This document shows, piece by piece, positions 10,764-19,385 of a stretch of DNA of 64,000 bases (its first letter is position 1; each line of letters starts with the position of its first letter). The stretch comes from Rubrivivax sp. SCN 71-131. Its GTDB lineage: Bacteria; Pseudomonadota; Gammaproteobacteria; Burkholderiales; Burkholderiaceae_C. Both the position numbers and the translations under genes were made by a program. The stretch lies in assembly GCA_001724995.1 (NCBI GenBank), contig MEFD01000015.1:62001-126000 (forward strand), written 5' to 3'. Below the pieces are notes generated by a model. It did not search any database. It was not told the DNA's origin and saw nothing but the letters and a program-made list of their open reading frames with translations.

Positions 10764-11293
10764 TGGCGCGCACCGCGCGCGGCGGCAGCGCCCCCCGCGC
10801 GCCCGGCCTTGCGCTGTGGCTGGCGCTGGCGGCCCTGGTCATCGTCGCCGACCAGCTCACGAAAACGCTCGTCGTCTACGGCTTCCAACTCGGCGATGCG
10901 CGTCCGCTGACGAGCTGGTTCGCGCTCGTGCGCGCGCACAACCCGGGTGCCGCCTTCTCCTTCCTCGCCGGGGCCTCGGGCTGGCAGCGCTGGTTCTTCG
11001 CGGGCCTGGGCCTTGCCGCCTCGGCCTTCATCGTCTGGATGATCCGCAGCCACCCCACGCAGAAGCTCTTCTGCTTTGCCGTCAGCATGATCATGGGCGG
11101 GGCCCTGGGCAACGTCATCGACCGCCTGCTGCACGGCCACGTGATCGACTTCCTGCAGGTCCGCTTCGACTTCCTGGCGCCGGTCTTTCGCGGCGGCTAC
11201 TTCCCCGCCTTCAACCTCGCCGACAGCGCCATCACCCTCGGCGCCATCTGCCTCATCCTCGACGAGATCCTGCGCGTGCGCCGTGCCGGCTGA
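10763..11293 (+). CDS. lspA: Lipoprotein signal peptidase (signal peptidase II)
   Basis: A 176-residue inner-membrane aspartyl protease that removes signal peptides from diacylated prolipoproteins. Four hydrophobic segments are visible. Family motifs are [10 protein letters not shown] (59-68), [19 protein letters not shown] with catalytic Asp120, and FNLADSAI with catalytic Asp154. It overlaps ileS by one base, the usual ileS-lspA arrangement, and ends in a hairpin shared with the convergent tusA-like gene. Several lipoproteins in this window (ggt product, FlgH, the 16.2-kb lipoprotein) would be its substrates. Confidence 0.97.
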
Positions 11294-11313
11294 AGCTGGA
11301 GCGCGGCTTCAGC
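11289..11313. terminator. Hairpin between convergent lspA and tusA-like genes
   Basis: GCTGAAGC (11289-11296) and GCTTCAGC (11306-11313) form an 8-bp stem around a nine-base loop that spans both 3' ends. There is no T-run, so its role as a bidirectional terminator is tentative. Confidence 0.4.
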
Positions 11314-11536
11314 GGCGGCGCAGCACGTGGATGAACTCGCTGCCGGCGCTGCTCTGCTCGACCAGTTCATGCCCGGTCTGGCGCGCAAAGGCCTGAAAGT
11401 CGCGCATCGATCCGGGATCGGTCGAGACCACGCGCAGCAGTTCGCCGGCCTGCATGTCGGAGAGCGCCTTCTTCGCCTTCAGGATGGGCAGCGGGCAGTT
11501 CAGTCCGCGCGTGTCGAGTTCTCTCGGGGCAGTCAT
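11309..11536 (-). CDS. TusA/SirA/YedF-family sulfur carrier protein
   Basis: A 75-residue protein with the family signature RGLNCPLPILKAKKAL near its N-terminus; Cys14 of the CPxP motif is the expected persulfide carrier. A LLRVVSTDPGSMRDFQAFA segment and a C-terminal beta-strand complete the fold. TusA relays sulfur from IscS to the TusBCD system for tRNA 2-thiouridine, but other members take part in sulfur oxidation, so the pathway is not certain. It lies close to cysM (cysteine synthesis) and a Nudix gene on the same strand, 36 bases after the latter. Confidence 0.85.
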   Translation of the reverse strand: MTAPRELDTRGLNCPLPILKAKKALSDMQAGELLRVVSTDPGSMRDFQAFARQTGHELVEQSSAGSEFIHVLRRR

Positions 11537-11572
11537 GGTGCGTATCCCTGGATCGTCCTCTGGAGGTGAGCC

Positions 11573-12118
11573 TCAGCCCGGTCGGCGCGGCGGCGCGTCG
11601 ATGAACAGCGGCTCGTGGCCGCGCGAGCGCAGCCAGTCGGCGAGCGCGAGGCCGGTGCCGGCGCGCCAGCAGCGCACAGTCTGCGGCGTGAAGAGCTTGT
11701 ACTCGGCCAGCTCCGGCGAGAGGCGGATCTCGCCCTGCGCCCTGGCGTGGTAGGCGATGATGAGCTGGTTCATGCGCTGGAAGTCGTAGACGCCGATCAG
11801 CGCGAGCGACTGCACCTGCAGCGCGGTCTCCTCCGCGACCTCGCGCGCGATGCCCTCCTCGGCGGATTCGCCGGCCTCCATGAAGCCGGTCACCAGCCCG
11901 AACATGCGGTGCGTCCACAGGGCGTTGCGCGCCAGCAGCAGCTGGCCGTCGCGGTCGCTGCACTCGATCACCGCGGCCAGCACCGGCACCGGGTTGTTCC
12001 AGTGCGTCCAGGCGCAGGCCGGGCAGCGCAGGCGCTCCTTGTTGCCGCTGTCCTCGAGGGCGACGATCATCTGCAGCGGCGTCGCGCAGTTCGGGCAGTA
12101 GCGGTGCTCGTAGGCCAT
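11573..12118 (-). CDS. Nudix hydrolase with N-terminal zinc ribbon
   Basis: A 181-residue protein. The N-terminus has two CxxC pairs (CPNC and CPAC) about 22 residues apart, a zinc ribbon as in NudC-like and related hydrolases. The Nudix box is GFMEAGESAEEGIAREVAEE followed by TAL; its last Gly is replaced by Ala compared with the consensus GX5EX7REUXEEXGU, while the metal-binding REVAEE core is intact. Such enzymes hydrolyse NADH, ADP-ribose or other nucleoside-diphosphate derivatives; the substrate cannot be told. The start at MAYEHRY is preferred because it places the ribbon at the N-terminus and leaves a 27-base gap after cysM. Confidence 0.8.
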   Translation of the reverse strand: MAYEHRYCPNCATPLQMIVALEDSGNKERLRCPACAWTHWNNPVPVLAAVIECSDRDGQLLLARNALWTHRMFGLVTGFMEAGESAEEGIAREVAEETALQVQSLALIGVYDFQRMNQLIIAYHARAQGEIRLSPELAEYKLFTPQTVRCWRAGTGLALADWLRSRGHEPLFIDAPPRRPG

Positions 12119-12145
12119 GGCGGTGCGGGTGGGTTGACGCCCCAC

Positions 12146-13063
12146 TCAGGCGGGAAAGACGCCGGTGGAGAGGTAGCGGTCGCCGCGGTCGCAGGCGATG
12201 AAGACGAGGGTCGCGCCCTCCAGCTGCTGCGCCAACTGCAGCGCGACCCAGCAGGCGCCGCCGGTGGAGATGCCGGCGAAGAGGCCCTCCTCGCGCGCCA
12301 GGCGCCTGGCCGTCTCCTCGGCATCGGCCTGGCTGACGCTCATCGTCTCGTCGACCTGGCGCGGGTCGTAGATGCGCGGCAGATAGGCCTCGGGCCACTT
12401 GCGGATGCCGGGGATGCGCGAACCTTCCGCCGGCTGCGCGCCGACGACACGCACGCCCGCATGGCGGCCCTTGAGGAAGCGCGAGACGCCGGTGATGGTG
12501 CCGGTGGTGCCCATCGCGCTGACGAAATGCGTCACGCGCCCGGCGGTCTGCTCCCAGATCTCGGGGCCCGTCGTCTCCTCGTGCACGCGCGGGTTGTCGG
12601 CGTTGGCGAACTGGTCGAGCACGCGGCCCTTGCCGTCCTGCTGCATCTTCTCGGCGAGGTCGCGCGCGTACTCCATGCCGCCCGAGCGCGGCGTCAGCAC
12701 GAGCTCGGCGCCAAAGGCCTTCATCGTCTGCGCGCGCTCGACCGAGAGGTCCTCTGGCATCACCAGCACCATGCGGTAGCCGCGGATCGCCGCAGCCATC
12801 GCCAGCGCGATGCCGGTGTTGCCGCTGGTGGCCTCGATCAGGGTGTCGCCGGGGCGGATCTCCCCGCGCTCCTCGGCACGACGGATCATGCTGATCGCCG
12901 GGCGGTCCTTCACCGAGCCCGCGGGGTTGTTGCCCTCCAGCTTGGCGAGCACGACGTTGCCGCGCGCGGCCGCCGCTGCGCCCGGCAGGCGCTGCAGGCG
13001 CACCAGCGGCGTGCGGCCGATCGTCTCCTCGAGCGTCGTGTAGTCGGGGGCGTTGGCATTCAT
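12146..13063 (-). CDS. cysM: Cysteine synthase B (O-acetylserine/O-phosphoserine sulfhydrylase)
   Basis: A 305-residue PLP enzyme that makes cysteine from O-acetylserine and sulfide or thiosulfate. The PLP lysine is Lys52 in LEGNNPAGSVKDRPAISMI; this motif is of the CysM rather than CysK type. The phosphate-binding loop EATSGNTGIALAM follows. Length equals that of E. coli CysM (303). The ATG at 13063 is preceded by a good Shine-Dalgarno (GAGGAAA, seven-base spacing) and a GACAAT -10-like element. The Nudix and tusA-like genes follow on the same strand. Confidence 0.95.
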   Translation of the reverse strand: MNANAPDYTTLEETIGRTPLVRLQRLPGAAAAARGNVVLAKLEGNNPAGSVKDRPAISMIRRAEERGEIRPGDTLIEATSGNTGIALAMAAAIRGYRMVLVMPEDLSVERAQTMKAFGAELVLTPRSGGMEYARDLAEKMQQDGKGRVLDQFANADNPRVHEETTGPEIWEQTAGRVTHFVSAMGTTGTITGVSRFLKGRHAGVRVVGAQPAEGSRIPGIRKWPEAYLPRIYDPRQVDETMSVSQADAEETARRLAREEGLFAGISTGGACWVALQLAQQLEGATLVFIACDRGDRYLSTGVFPA

Positions 13064-13087
13064 CGTGATGTTTCCTCGCAGGCCCGG

Positions 13088-13093
13088 ATTGTC
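13088..13093 (-). promoter_or_regulatory. -10-like hexamer (GACAAT) for cysM
   Basis: GACAAT on the minus strand is 24 bases before the cysM ATG, which leaves room for the visible GAGGAAA ribosome-binding site. No clear -35 was found. Confidence 0.4.
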
Positions 13094-13128
13094 GCCGCGC
13101 CGGCGCAAGGCCCCAAAGACCCCCATGA

Positions 13129-13134
13129 CATAAT
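13129..13134 (+). promoter_or_regulatory. -10 hexamer (CATAAT) of the tRNA-Leu promoter
   Basis: CATAAT lies 37 bases before the 5' end of tRNA-Leu, in the divergent region shared with cysM. It is the most AT-rich hexamer nearby; the -35 is not recognisable. Confidence 0.5.
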
Positions 13135-13171
13135 CTTTCGCTTCATGCGTGCCGTCGGCAGCACCCACGAG

Positions 13172-13256
13172 GCCCGGGTGGCGAAATCGGTAGACGCAGG
13201 GGACTCAAAATCCCCCGCCGCAAGGCGTGCCGGTTCGAGTCCGGCCCCGGGCACCA
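13172..13256 (+). tRNA. tRNA-Leu (anticodon CAA)
   Basis: An 85-base class II tRNA with encoded CCA. The acceptor stem is GCCCGGG paired with CCCGGGC followed by A and CCA. The anticodon stem GGGGA/TCCCC carries loop CTCAAAA with CAA at 13206-13208, which reads UUG. A long variable arm (CCGCCGCAAGGCG) and the T-arm GCCGG TTCGAGT CCGGC are intact. The rhomboid gene starts 42 bases downstream with no terminator between, so the two may be co-transcribed. Confidence 0.97.
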
Positions 13257-13298
13257 ACCCCTCGTTCACGGCGCAAGCGCCGCACCGCCATTTCCTTC

Positions 13299-13889
13299 AT
13301 GCCGCCGATTCCACCGATCACCAAGGCGCTGATGCTGATCTGCACGGCGCTTTTCTGCGTCTCGCTGTTCGTGCCGCTGGCGGCCTGGTTCGCGCTCTGG
13401 CCGCTGGACTCGGGGCGCTTCATGCCCTGGCAGGTGCTGAGCTACGCCTTCCTGCACGGCGGCATGGGCCACCTCTTCTTCAACATGCTCGGGCTGTGGA
13501 TGTTCGGCTCCGAGCTCGAGCGGCTGTGGGGACACAAGCGCTACATCAACTTCCTGCTCGCCGGCGCGCTCGCCGCGGCGGCGTCGCAGATCGTCTTCAC
13601 CCTCGTCACCGGCTCGATGGCGCCGACGGTCGGCGCCTCCGGCAGCCTGTACGCCCTGCTGCTGGCGTTCGGCATGCTGTTCCCCAACCGCACCATCATG
13701 CCGTTGTTCCCGCCGATCCCGATGAAGGCCAAGACCTTCGTGCTGATCTTCGGCGGGCTGGAGTTTCTCCTCGGCATTTCGGGCTCGAGCGGCGTGGCGC
13801 ACTTCGCCCACCTCGGCGGCATGCTCGGCGGCTGGCTGATGATCCGCTACTGGCGCGGGCAGTCGCCCTTCGAGCGGCGACGCCGCTGA
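13299..13889 (+). CDS. Rhomboid-family intramembrane serine protease
   Basis: A 196-residue membrane protein with about six hydrophobic segments. It has the rhomboid hallmarks HGGMGHLFFNMLGLWMFG (L1-TM2 region), the catalytic Ser114 in GASGSLYALL and the catalytic His171 in AHFAHLGGMLGG. It would cleave transmembrane segments of membrane proteins; targets are unknown. The chosen ATG gives a compact N-terminus directly before TM1; a longer start would run back into the tRNA. No Shine-Dalgarno is apparent. Confidence 0.9.
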   Translation: MPPIPPITKALMLICTALFCVSLFVPLAAWFALWPLDSGRFMPWQVLSYAFLHGGMGHLFFNMLGLWMFGSELERLWGHKRYINFLLAGALAAAASQIVFTLVTGSMAPTVGASGSLYALLLAFGMLFPNRTIMPLFPPIPMKAKTFVLIFGGLEFLLGISGSSGVAHFAHLGGMLGGWLMIRYWRGQSPFERRRR

Positions 13890-13911
13890 TTGCCCGCAGG
13901 CCCTGCCGCGT

Positions 13912-14823
13912 TCAGTCTTCGCGCGCGGGCGCGGCGCACAGCCCGGCGGCCACGGTGGGATAGCGCAGCCGCAGGCGCAGCTCGCGCCGCAGGCGCGTGT
14001 TGACGAGCCGGCGCGATTCGCTCATGAAGCTCTGCTGCAGCGGCGTCAGTTGCTGCCGCGCCTGGCCCGGCGCAAGGCGCGGCGCGCGGGCACAGCCCAG
14101 CAGGTCGGCGGCAAGGTCGAAGTAGTCGCCCATGCGCAGCTCGGTGTCGTCACAGACGTTGAACGCGCGCTGCGCTCCACCGCGATGCAGCGCAGCGACG
14201 CAGGCGCGCGCCAGGTCGTCGGCGTGGATGTGGCTGGTGTAGACGTCATCCTCCGCGCGCAACAGCGGCGTGCCGCGCAACAGGCGCTCGCGCGGGCTGC
14301 CACCCTTGCGATCGAGCGCATAGATGCCGGGCACGCGCAGGATGCTCACGCTCGCGCCGCTCCTGCGTCCGTACCAGCGCACGACCGCTTCGGCATCGGC
14401 GCGCCGCAGCGCGCGCGCGCTCGCCGGGGCCACGCCGCGCGTCTCGGGCACGCGCGCCCCGCCGCAATCGCCATAGACGCCGCTCGTGCTCGCGTACACC
14501 AGCCGCTGCACGCGGGCGCCACGCGCCAGCGCCCGCAGCAGGTTGCGCGTACGCCGGTCGCTCCCGCCCTCGGCTTGCGGCGGCGCGAGGTGCAGCACGG
14601 CGTCGGCCAGCGCACCCAGGCGCGCAAGCGTCGCCGCGTCGTCGAGATCGCCGAGCAGCGGCATCGCGCCGGCTGCGCGCAACGCCGGCACGCGAGCGGC
14701 CGTGGAGGTCAACGCGAACACGCGCCAGCGCGGATGCAGCAGGCGCAGCACGCGCAGGCCGATGTCGCCACAGCCGATGAGGAGCAGGCGCGGCCGCCGC
14801 AGGGCGTGGACGGGGAGGGTCAT
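13912..14823 (-). CDS. NAD(P)-dependent epimerase/dehydratase-like protein (extended SDR)
   Basis: A 303-residue Rossmann protein. The dinucleotide-binding loop is LLLIGCGDIGLRVLRLL near the N-terminus, followed by GDLDDAATL and YASTSGVYGDCGG. Later SHIHADDLARACVAAL and FNVCDD match the substrate side of extended short-chain dehydrogenases. The usual catalytic YxxxK is not evident, as in the atypical YeeF/WcaG-like branch. The reaction is not known. The start at MTLPVHAL leaves only a short segment before the Rossmann fold. It converges on the rhomboid gene and faces away from the reductase gene upstream. Confidence 0.8.
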   Translation of the reverse strand: MTLPVHALRRPRLLLIGCGDIGLRVLRLLHPRWRVFALTSTAARVPALRAAGAMPLLGDLDDAATLARLGALADAVLHLAPPQAEGGSDRRTRNLLRALARGARVQRLVYASTSGVYGDCGGARVPETRGVAPASARALRRADAEAVVRWYGRRSGASVSILRVPGIYALDRKGGSPRERLLRGTPLLRAEDDVYTSHIHADDLARACVAALHRGGAQRAFNVCDDTELRMGDYFDLAADLLGCARAPRLAPGQARQQLTPLQQSFMSESRRLVNTRLRRELRLRLRYPTVAAGLCAAPARED

Positions 14824-14918
14824 CGAGGGCTTCGCGGTCTTCGGGCCGCTTTCGCAGGTCGCCGGGCACAATCGCCGCTCGAGTCTAGCCCTTGAGCTGC
14901 CCGCCGCAGCCCGCCAAC

Positions 14919-15965
14919 GTGAGCCACCAAGTCACCCTCGAGCCCGCAGGGCGCCGCTTCACCGTCGAGGACGGCGAACCCATCCTCGCCGCCGCCATCC
15001 GCCAGGGCATCGGCATGCCCTATGGCTGCCGCGACGGCGCCTGCGGCTCCTGCAAGAGCCGCTTGCTGCAGGGCGAGGTGGTGCATGGCCCGCACCAGCA
15101 GAAGGCGCTGTCGCAGGCCGAGGCGCAGGCCGGTCTCATCCTCACCTGCTGCGCGCGCGCGCTCAGCGACTGCCTCGTCGAGGCGCGCATGGTGCCCGGC
15201 GCCGGCGAGCATCCGGTGCAGAAGATGCCCACGCGCGTGCTCTCCGTGGAGCAGGTCGCCGCCGACGTGGCCGTGCTGCGGCTGCAATTGCCGGCCAACC
15301 AGAACTTCCAGTTCTTCGCCGGCCAGTACCTCGAGTTCATCCTGAAGGACGGCGCGCGTCGCAGCTACAGCATGGCCAGCGCCCCCTCGCGCCTGGGCAG
15401 CCCGCCGCAGGTCGAGCTGCACCTGCGCCGCATGCCCGGCGGGCTCTTCACCGAGCAGGTGTTCACGACGCTGAAGGAACGCGACATCCTGCGTGCCGAA
15501 GGCCCCTTCGGCAGCTTCTTCCTGCGCGAGGACAGTGCCAAGCCCGTCGTCCTGCTGGCCAGCGGCACGGGCTTTGCGCCGGTACAGGCGATCCTGCAGC
15601 ACATGCAGGACCAGGGCATCGCGCGGCCGACCACGCTCTACTGGGGCTGCCGTCGGCGCGCCGATCTCTACCGCCACGACTGGTGCGAACAGCAGGCCGC
15701 CGCCCTGCCCTGGCTGCGCTACGTGCCCGTGCTCTCCGAGGCCGCCCCCGAGGATGCCTGGCGCGGCCGCAGCGGCTTCGTGCACGAGGCGGTGATGGCC
15801 GACTTCCCCGACCTCGCCGGCCACCAGGTCTACGCCTGCGGCACGCCGCCCATGGTGCAGGCGGCCGAACGCGATTTCGTCCAGCGCTGCGGCCTGCCAC
15901 CCGAGGAGTTCTACGCCGACGCCTTCACCTCCGAGGCGGACAAGCACGGGGCGATCGCGCGCTGA
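14919..15965 (+). CDS. [2Fe-2S]/FAD/NAD(P)H oxidoreductase, CDP-6-deoxy-delta-3,4-glucoseen reductase-like
   Basis: A 348-residue electron-transfer flavoprotein. An N-terminal plant-type ferredoxin domain has CRDGACGSCKSRLLQG (Cys37, Cys42, Cys45) and a fourth Cys in LTCCAR. It is followed by an FAD domain (RSYSMASAP) and an NAD domain (LLASGTGFAPVQAIL, YACGTPPMV). The architecture matches AscD-type reductases and phenol/benzoate dioxygenase reductases. In Burkholderiales this gene is common without a deoxysugar cluster, so its partner is unknown. The GTG at 14919 gives the canonical MSHQVTLEP start; an upstream TTG is possible but less likely. Confidence 0.85.
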   Translation: MSHQVTLEPAGRRFTVEDGEPILAAAIRQGIGMPYGCRDGACGSCKSRLLQGEVVHGPHQQKALSQAEAQAGLILTCCARALSDCLVEARMVPGAGEHPVQKMPTRVLSVEQVAADVAVLRLQLPANQNFQFFAGQYLEFILKDGARRSYSMASAPSRLGSPPQVELHLRRMPGGLFTEQVFTTLKERDILRAEGPFGSFFLREDSAKPVVLLASGTGFAPVQAILQHMQDQGIARPTTLYWGCRRRADLYRHDWCEQQAAALPWLRYVPVLSEAAPEDAWRGRSGFVHEAVMADFPDLAGHQVYACGTPPMVQAAERDFVQRCGLPPEEFYADAFTSEADKHGAIAR

Positions 15966-16201
15966 TCGCGCAACCCGCGGCGGCAACGCCGGACTTCGTC
16001 GGGGCCGAACTCGCCAAGGGGCGGCGACTCGTGAAATCCATCGGCGCCGAGGCGGGCCGAAGGCCCATCGTGACCGGGGCAAGCGGTCGAAATTCCCCGA
16101 GAATCTGCACGCTTCGGGGCTCGCTGCGGGTCGGTGCCCCGGATCAAACCTGTCGCCCGATGCCGCCAAACCAAGAGCTGACCTACCGCGGAGGAATCCC
16201 C

Positions 16202-16732
16202 ATGCGCTTTGTCCCCACCCCGGCCCTGATCGGGCTCGTCGCGTCCTGTGCGGCGCTGTTCCTGTCCGGCTGCCAAACCACGACGGGATCTTCGTCCTCC
16301 GCCTCGAAGGCACCGGCGCAGCAGCCGGCCGCCACCGCTGCCGGCGCCAGCAAGGTCGGGCCCGGCATGAACGCGCGCGGCGAGGTGATCGATTCCTCGA
16401 AGGTCGAATCGGGCTACGGCCAGAAGGTCAAGGGCGTGGGTGACTGGGAAGGCGAGATCACCGGCAAGCCCGCGCCGGGCAGCAAGTTCACCAAGCTGCA
16501 GATCGGCATGAGCCGCCAGCAGGTGCTGGACATCGTCGGCCAGCCCACCGACCAGGGCGCCTACGTCACGGGCAAGGCCTGGATCCCGTTCTACTTCGGC
16601 GCCGACCGCTACCGCCACGAGCTGGCCTACAAGGGTCAGGGACGGCTGATCTTCGCGGGCTCGGGAGGCTTCGACTCCAATGCCCACCTCGTCTGGATCA
16701 TCCACAACGCCACCGACAGCGGCTATCGCTGA
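16202..16732 (+). CDS. Lipoprotein with SmpA/OmlA (BamE-like) domain
   Basis: A 176-residue lipoprotein precursor. The signal sequence ends in a lipobox (LSGC, Cys24), followed by a Ser/Ala/Thr-rich linker. The C-terminal part has the SmpA/OmlA-type signature FTKLQIGMSRQQVLDIVGQP and a later WIPFYFGADRYRHELAYKG segment. Such domains occur in BamE and in small outer-membrane lipoproteins; this protein is longer than BamE and not necessarily part of the Bam complex. GGAGG stands before the ATG with proper spacing. The 236-base region upstream has a GAGAAT hexamer near 16100 but no convincing promoter. Confidence 0.8.
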   Translation: MRFVPTPALIGLVASCAALFLSGCQTTTGSSSSASKAPAQQPAATAAGASKVGPGMNARGEVIDSSKVESGYGQKVKGVGDWEGEITGKPAPGSKFTKLQIGMSRQQVLDIVGQPTDQGAYVTGKAWIPFYFGADRYRHELAYKGQGRLIFAGSGGFDSNAHLVWIIHNATDSGYR

Positions 16733-16759
16733 CCTTGCTCGTCTCGGGCCGGGGGCGGC

Positions 16760-16779
16760 CGACGGCGGGGTCGCCGTCG
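16760..16779. terminator. Hairpin between convergent lipoprotein and livF genes
   Basis: CGACGGCG (16760-16767), loop GGGT, and CGCCGTCG (16772-16779) form a perfect 8-bp stem between two 3' ends. No T-run follows on either strand, so its function as a terminator is inferred from position. Confidence 0.45.
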
Positions 16780-16795
16780 ACGCCGCCTGCGGCCC

Positions 16796-17509
16796 TCACT
16801 CGCCCAGGTAGGCGGCCCTGACCCTGGGGTCGGCCAGCAGTTCCTTCGCGTCGCCGTTCATCGTGATCTCGCCGGAGTCCATCACGTAGCCGCGGTCGGC
16901 CAGACCGAGCGCGCGGCTGGCGTTCTGCTCCACCAGCAGGATGGTCGTGCCGCGCTGGTGGATGTCGGCCACGACCTCGAAGATCTTGTCGACCATGATC
17001 GGCGACAGGCCCATGCTGGGCTCGTCCATCAGCAGCAGCTTGGGGCGCGCCATCAGCGCACGACCCATGGCCAGCATCTGCTGCTCGCCGCCGCTCATGG
17101 TGCCGGCAAGCTGGTTGCGGCGCTCCTTCAGCCGCGGGAAGATGTCGAACACGCGTTCGACGTCGGCGTCGATCTCGCGATCGCGGCGCACGAAGGCGCC
17201 CATCAGCAGGTTCTCGGTGATGGACATGCGGGTGAAGGTGCCGCGGCCTTCGGGCACCATCACCAGGCCCTGCTTGACGAGATCCCAGGGCCCCTGCCCC
17301 TTGACGCTGCGGCCCAGGTACTCGATGTCCCCTGCGGCCACCGGCTGGGTGCCGGTGATGGCTTTCAGCGTCGTCGTCTTGCCGGCGCCGTTGGCGCCGA
17401 TCAGGCTGACCAGTTCGCCTTCGTGCACCTCGAAGGCGATGCCCTTGACGGCCTGGATGCCGCCGTAGGCCACCTTCAGGCCCGTGACTTTCAGGAAGGT
17501 CGCGCTCAT
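16796..17509 (-). CDS. livF: Branched-chain amino acid ABC transporter ATP-binding protein LivF
   Basis: A 237-residue ABC ATPase. Walker A is GANGAGKTTTLKAITG, the ABC signature is MSGGEQQMLAMGRALM, and Walker B is LLLMDEPSMGLSP, ending with the EQNASRALGLADRGYVM segment typical of LivF. It energises import of branched-chain amino acids or related substrates through LivH/LivM. Its ATG overlaps the livG stop by one base, so it is the last gene of a livH-livM-livG-livF operon. An upstream in-frame ATG would run deep into livG and is not favoured. Confidence 0.95.
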   Translation of the reverse strand: MSATFLKVTGLKVAYGGIQAVKGIAFEVHEGELVSLIGANGAGKTTTLKAITGTQPVAAGDIEYLGRSVKGQGPWDLVKQGLVMVPEGRGTFTRMSITENLLMGAFVRRDREIDADVERVFDIFPRLKERRNQLAGTMSGGEQQMLAMGRALMARPKLLLMDEPSMGLSPIMVDKIFEVVADIHQRGTTILLVEQNASRALGLADRGYVMDSGEITMNGDAKELLADPRVRAAYLGE

Positions 17510-18279
17510 CAATGTCCCCCGGTGCCGAGGTAGGCCTCGATCACCTTTTCGTTCTTCTGCACCTCGGCGGGCGTCCCTTCGGCGATCTGGCGGCCGTAGT
17601 CGAGCACGGTCACGCGATCGCAAAGCCCCATCACCAGCTTCACGTCGTGCTCGATGAGCAGGATGGTCCGGTTGTCGCGGCGGATGCGGTCGATGAGCTC
17701 GCGCAGCACCACCTTCTCGGTGGCGTTCATGCCGGCCGCGGGTTCGTCCAGCGCGATCAGGTGCGGGTCGGTGGCCAGCGCCCGCGCGATCTCCAGGCGC
17801 CGCTGGTCGCCGTAGGACAGCGTGCGTGCCTTGTATTCGCCGTAGCGGCCGATGCCGACGTAGTCGAGCAGCTCCTGCGCGCGCGCGGCGATCGCCGCCT
17901 CCTCGGCCTTGAAGCCCGAGCTCCTGAACACCGCGCCGAAGAGGCCCGAGTGCGTGCGCACGTGGCGGCCGACCATCACGTTCTCCAGCGCCGTCATCTC
18001 GGGGAAGAGGCGGATGTTCTGGAAGGTGCGCGCGATGCCCGCCTTGGCGACCTCGTGCACGGCGCTGGGCTTGTAGGGCTTGCCGCCGAGCGCGAAGCTG
18101 CCGCCGTCGGGGGTGTAGAGGCCGGTGATGACGTTGAAGAAGGTCGTCTTGCCCGCGCCGTTGGGGCCGATGAGGCCGTAGACCTCGCCCTGGCGGATGC
18201 GGATGCCGACCTCGGAGAGCGCCTGCAGGCCGCCGAAGCGCTTGCTGACGCCTTGCACGTCGAGAACGATCTGTGTCAT
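17509..18279 (-). CDS. livG: Branched-chain amino acid ABC transporter ATP-binding protein LivG
   Basis: A 256-residue ABC ATPase with Walker A GPNGAGKTTFFNVITG, the LivG-specific TFQNIRLFPEMTALENVMVG segment, signature LSYGDQRRLEIARALA, and Walker B LIALDEPAAGMN with NATEK. The closing EGTPAEVQ and EAYLG are also typical. It is the second ATPase of the high-affinity branched-chain amino-acid permease. The gene starts 14 bases after livM stops and overlaps livF by one base. Confidence 0.95.
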   Translation of the reverse strand: MTQIVLDVQGVSKRFGGLQALSEVGIRIRQGEVYGLIGPNGAGKTTFFNVITGLYTPDGGSFALGGKPYKPSAVHEVAKAGIARTFQNIRLFPEMTALENVMVGRHVRTHSGLFGAVFRSSGFKAEEAAIAARAQELLDYVGIGRYGEYKARTLSYGDQRRLEIARALATDPHLIALDEPAAGMNATEKVVLRELIDRIRRDNRTILLIEHDVKLVMGLCDRVTVLDYGRQIAEGTPAEVQKNEKVIEAYLGTGGH

Positions 18280-18293
18280 ATCGCGCCCCTGCC

Positions 18294-19370
18294 TCAGACC
18301 GGTGAGGGCGCGGCCTTGCCGTGCTCGGGCGAGGGCCACAGGCCGCGCGGACGCATCAGCATGATGACGATCATCGCTAGGGCGACCAGCAGCTGGCGCA
18401 GGATGGCCGAGTCGATGCGCCCGCCGGTCATGTTCTGCACGTCGCCGGCGACGTAGCGCAGCACCTCGGGCAGCGCGGCCAGCATCAGCGCGCCGACAAT
18501 CACGCCCGGGATATGGCCAAGGCCGCCGAGCACGACCATCGCCACGATCATGATGCTCTCCATCAGCGTGAACGACTCCGGCGAGACGAAGCCCTGGAAC
18601 GAGGCGAACATCGCCCCCGAGACGCCGCCAAAGGTGGCGCCCATGCCGAAGGCCAGCAGCTTCATGTTGCGCGTGTTGATGCCCATGGCCTTGGCGGCGA
18701 CCTCGTCCTCGCGGATGGCCATCCAGGCGCGGCCGATGCGGCTCGTCTCCAGCCGGTGGCAGATGACGACGCTGAGCACCACGAGCGCGAGGAAGAGGTA
18801 GTAGTAAAGCGTCACCGAGGGAATGCGGAAGTCGCCGATCTCGACGGCCTTGCCGAAGCTGAAGCCGAAGATGTTCATCGAATCGATACGGTCCAGCCCG
18901 CGCGGCCCGTTGGTGATGTTGTACGGGTACTCGAGGTTGTTGAGGAAGACGCGGATGATCTCGCCGAAGCCCAGCGTGACGATCGCCAGGTAGTCGCCGC
19001 GCAGCTTCAGCACCGGGATGCCCAGCAGCACCCCGACGATGCCGGCGAAGAAGGCCGCCAGCGGCACCACGATCCAGATCGGCGCATGCAGGCCGTTCGG
19101 GAACAGCCGGGCGAACCACTCGAAGTTCTCGCCGAGGTGGGGGCTGGCCATGAGCGCGTACATGTAGGCGCCGACGGCGTAGAAGGCCACGTAGCCGAGG
19201 TCGAGCAGCCCGGCGTAGCCGACGACGATGTTCAGGCCCAGCGCCAGCAGCACGTACAGCAGCGCCAGCGCAAGAATGCGTACCCAGCCCTGGCCGAACT
19301 GCTGCGCAAACAGCGGCAGCGCGATCAGCGCCAGCGCACACAGCAGGAAGACGATTACCTTGCTCTTCAT
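18294..19370 (-). CDS. livM: Branched-chain amino acid ABC transporter permease LivM
   Basis: A 358-residue inner-membrane permease with about ten hydrophobic segments. Family motifs include LLALGLNIVVGYAGLLDLGYVAF, LRGDYLAIVTLGFGEIIR and GRAWMAIREDEVAAKAMG, the last being the cytoplasmic coupling loop. It pairs with LivH to form the channel. It starts 15 bases after livH ends and precedes livG. Confidence 0.95.
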   Translation of the reverse strand: MKSKVIVFLLCALALIALPLFAQQFGQGWVRILALALLYVLLALGLNIVVGYAGLLDLGYVAFYAVGAYMYALMASPHLGENFEWFARLFPNGLHAPIWIVVPLAAFFAGIVGVLLGIPVLKLRGDYLAIVTLGFGEIIRVFLNNLEYPYNITNGPRGLDRIDSMNIFGFSFGKAVEIGDFRIPSVTLYYYLFLALVVLSVVICHRLETSRIGRAWMAIREDEVAAKAMGINTRNMKLLAFGMGATFGGVSGAMFASFQGFVSPESFTLMESIMIVAMVVLGGLGHIPGVIVGALMLAALPEVLRYVAGDVQNMTGGRIDSAILRQLLVALAMIVIMLMRPRGLWPSPEHGKAAPSPV

Positions 19371-19385
19371 CGCGTCATCTCCGGA

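Noticed and set aside
13227..13298. A longer N-terminus for the rhomboid protein
   Set aside because: The upstream codons run through the 3' part of tRNA-Leu and give an Arg/Pro-rich stretch. The ATG at 13299 begins just before TM1.
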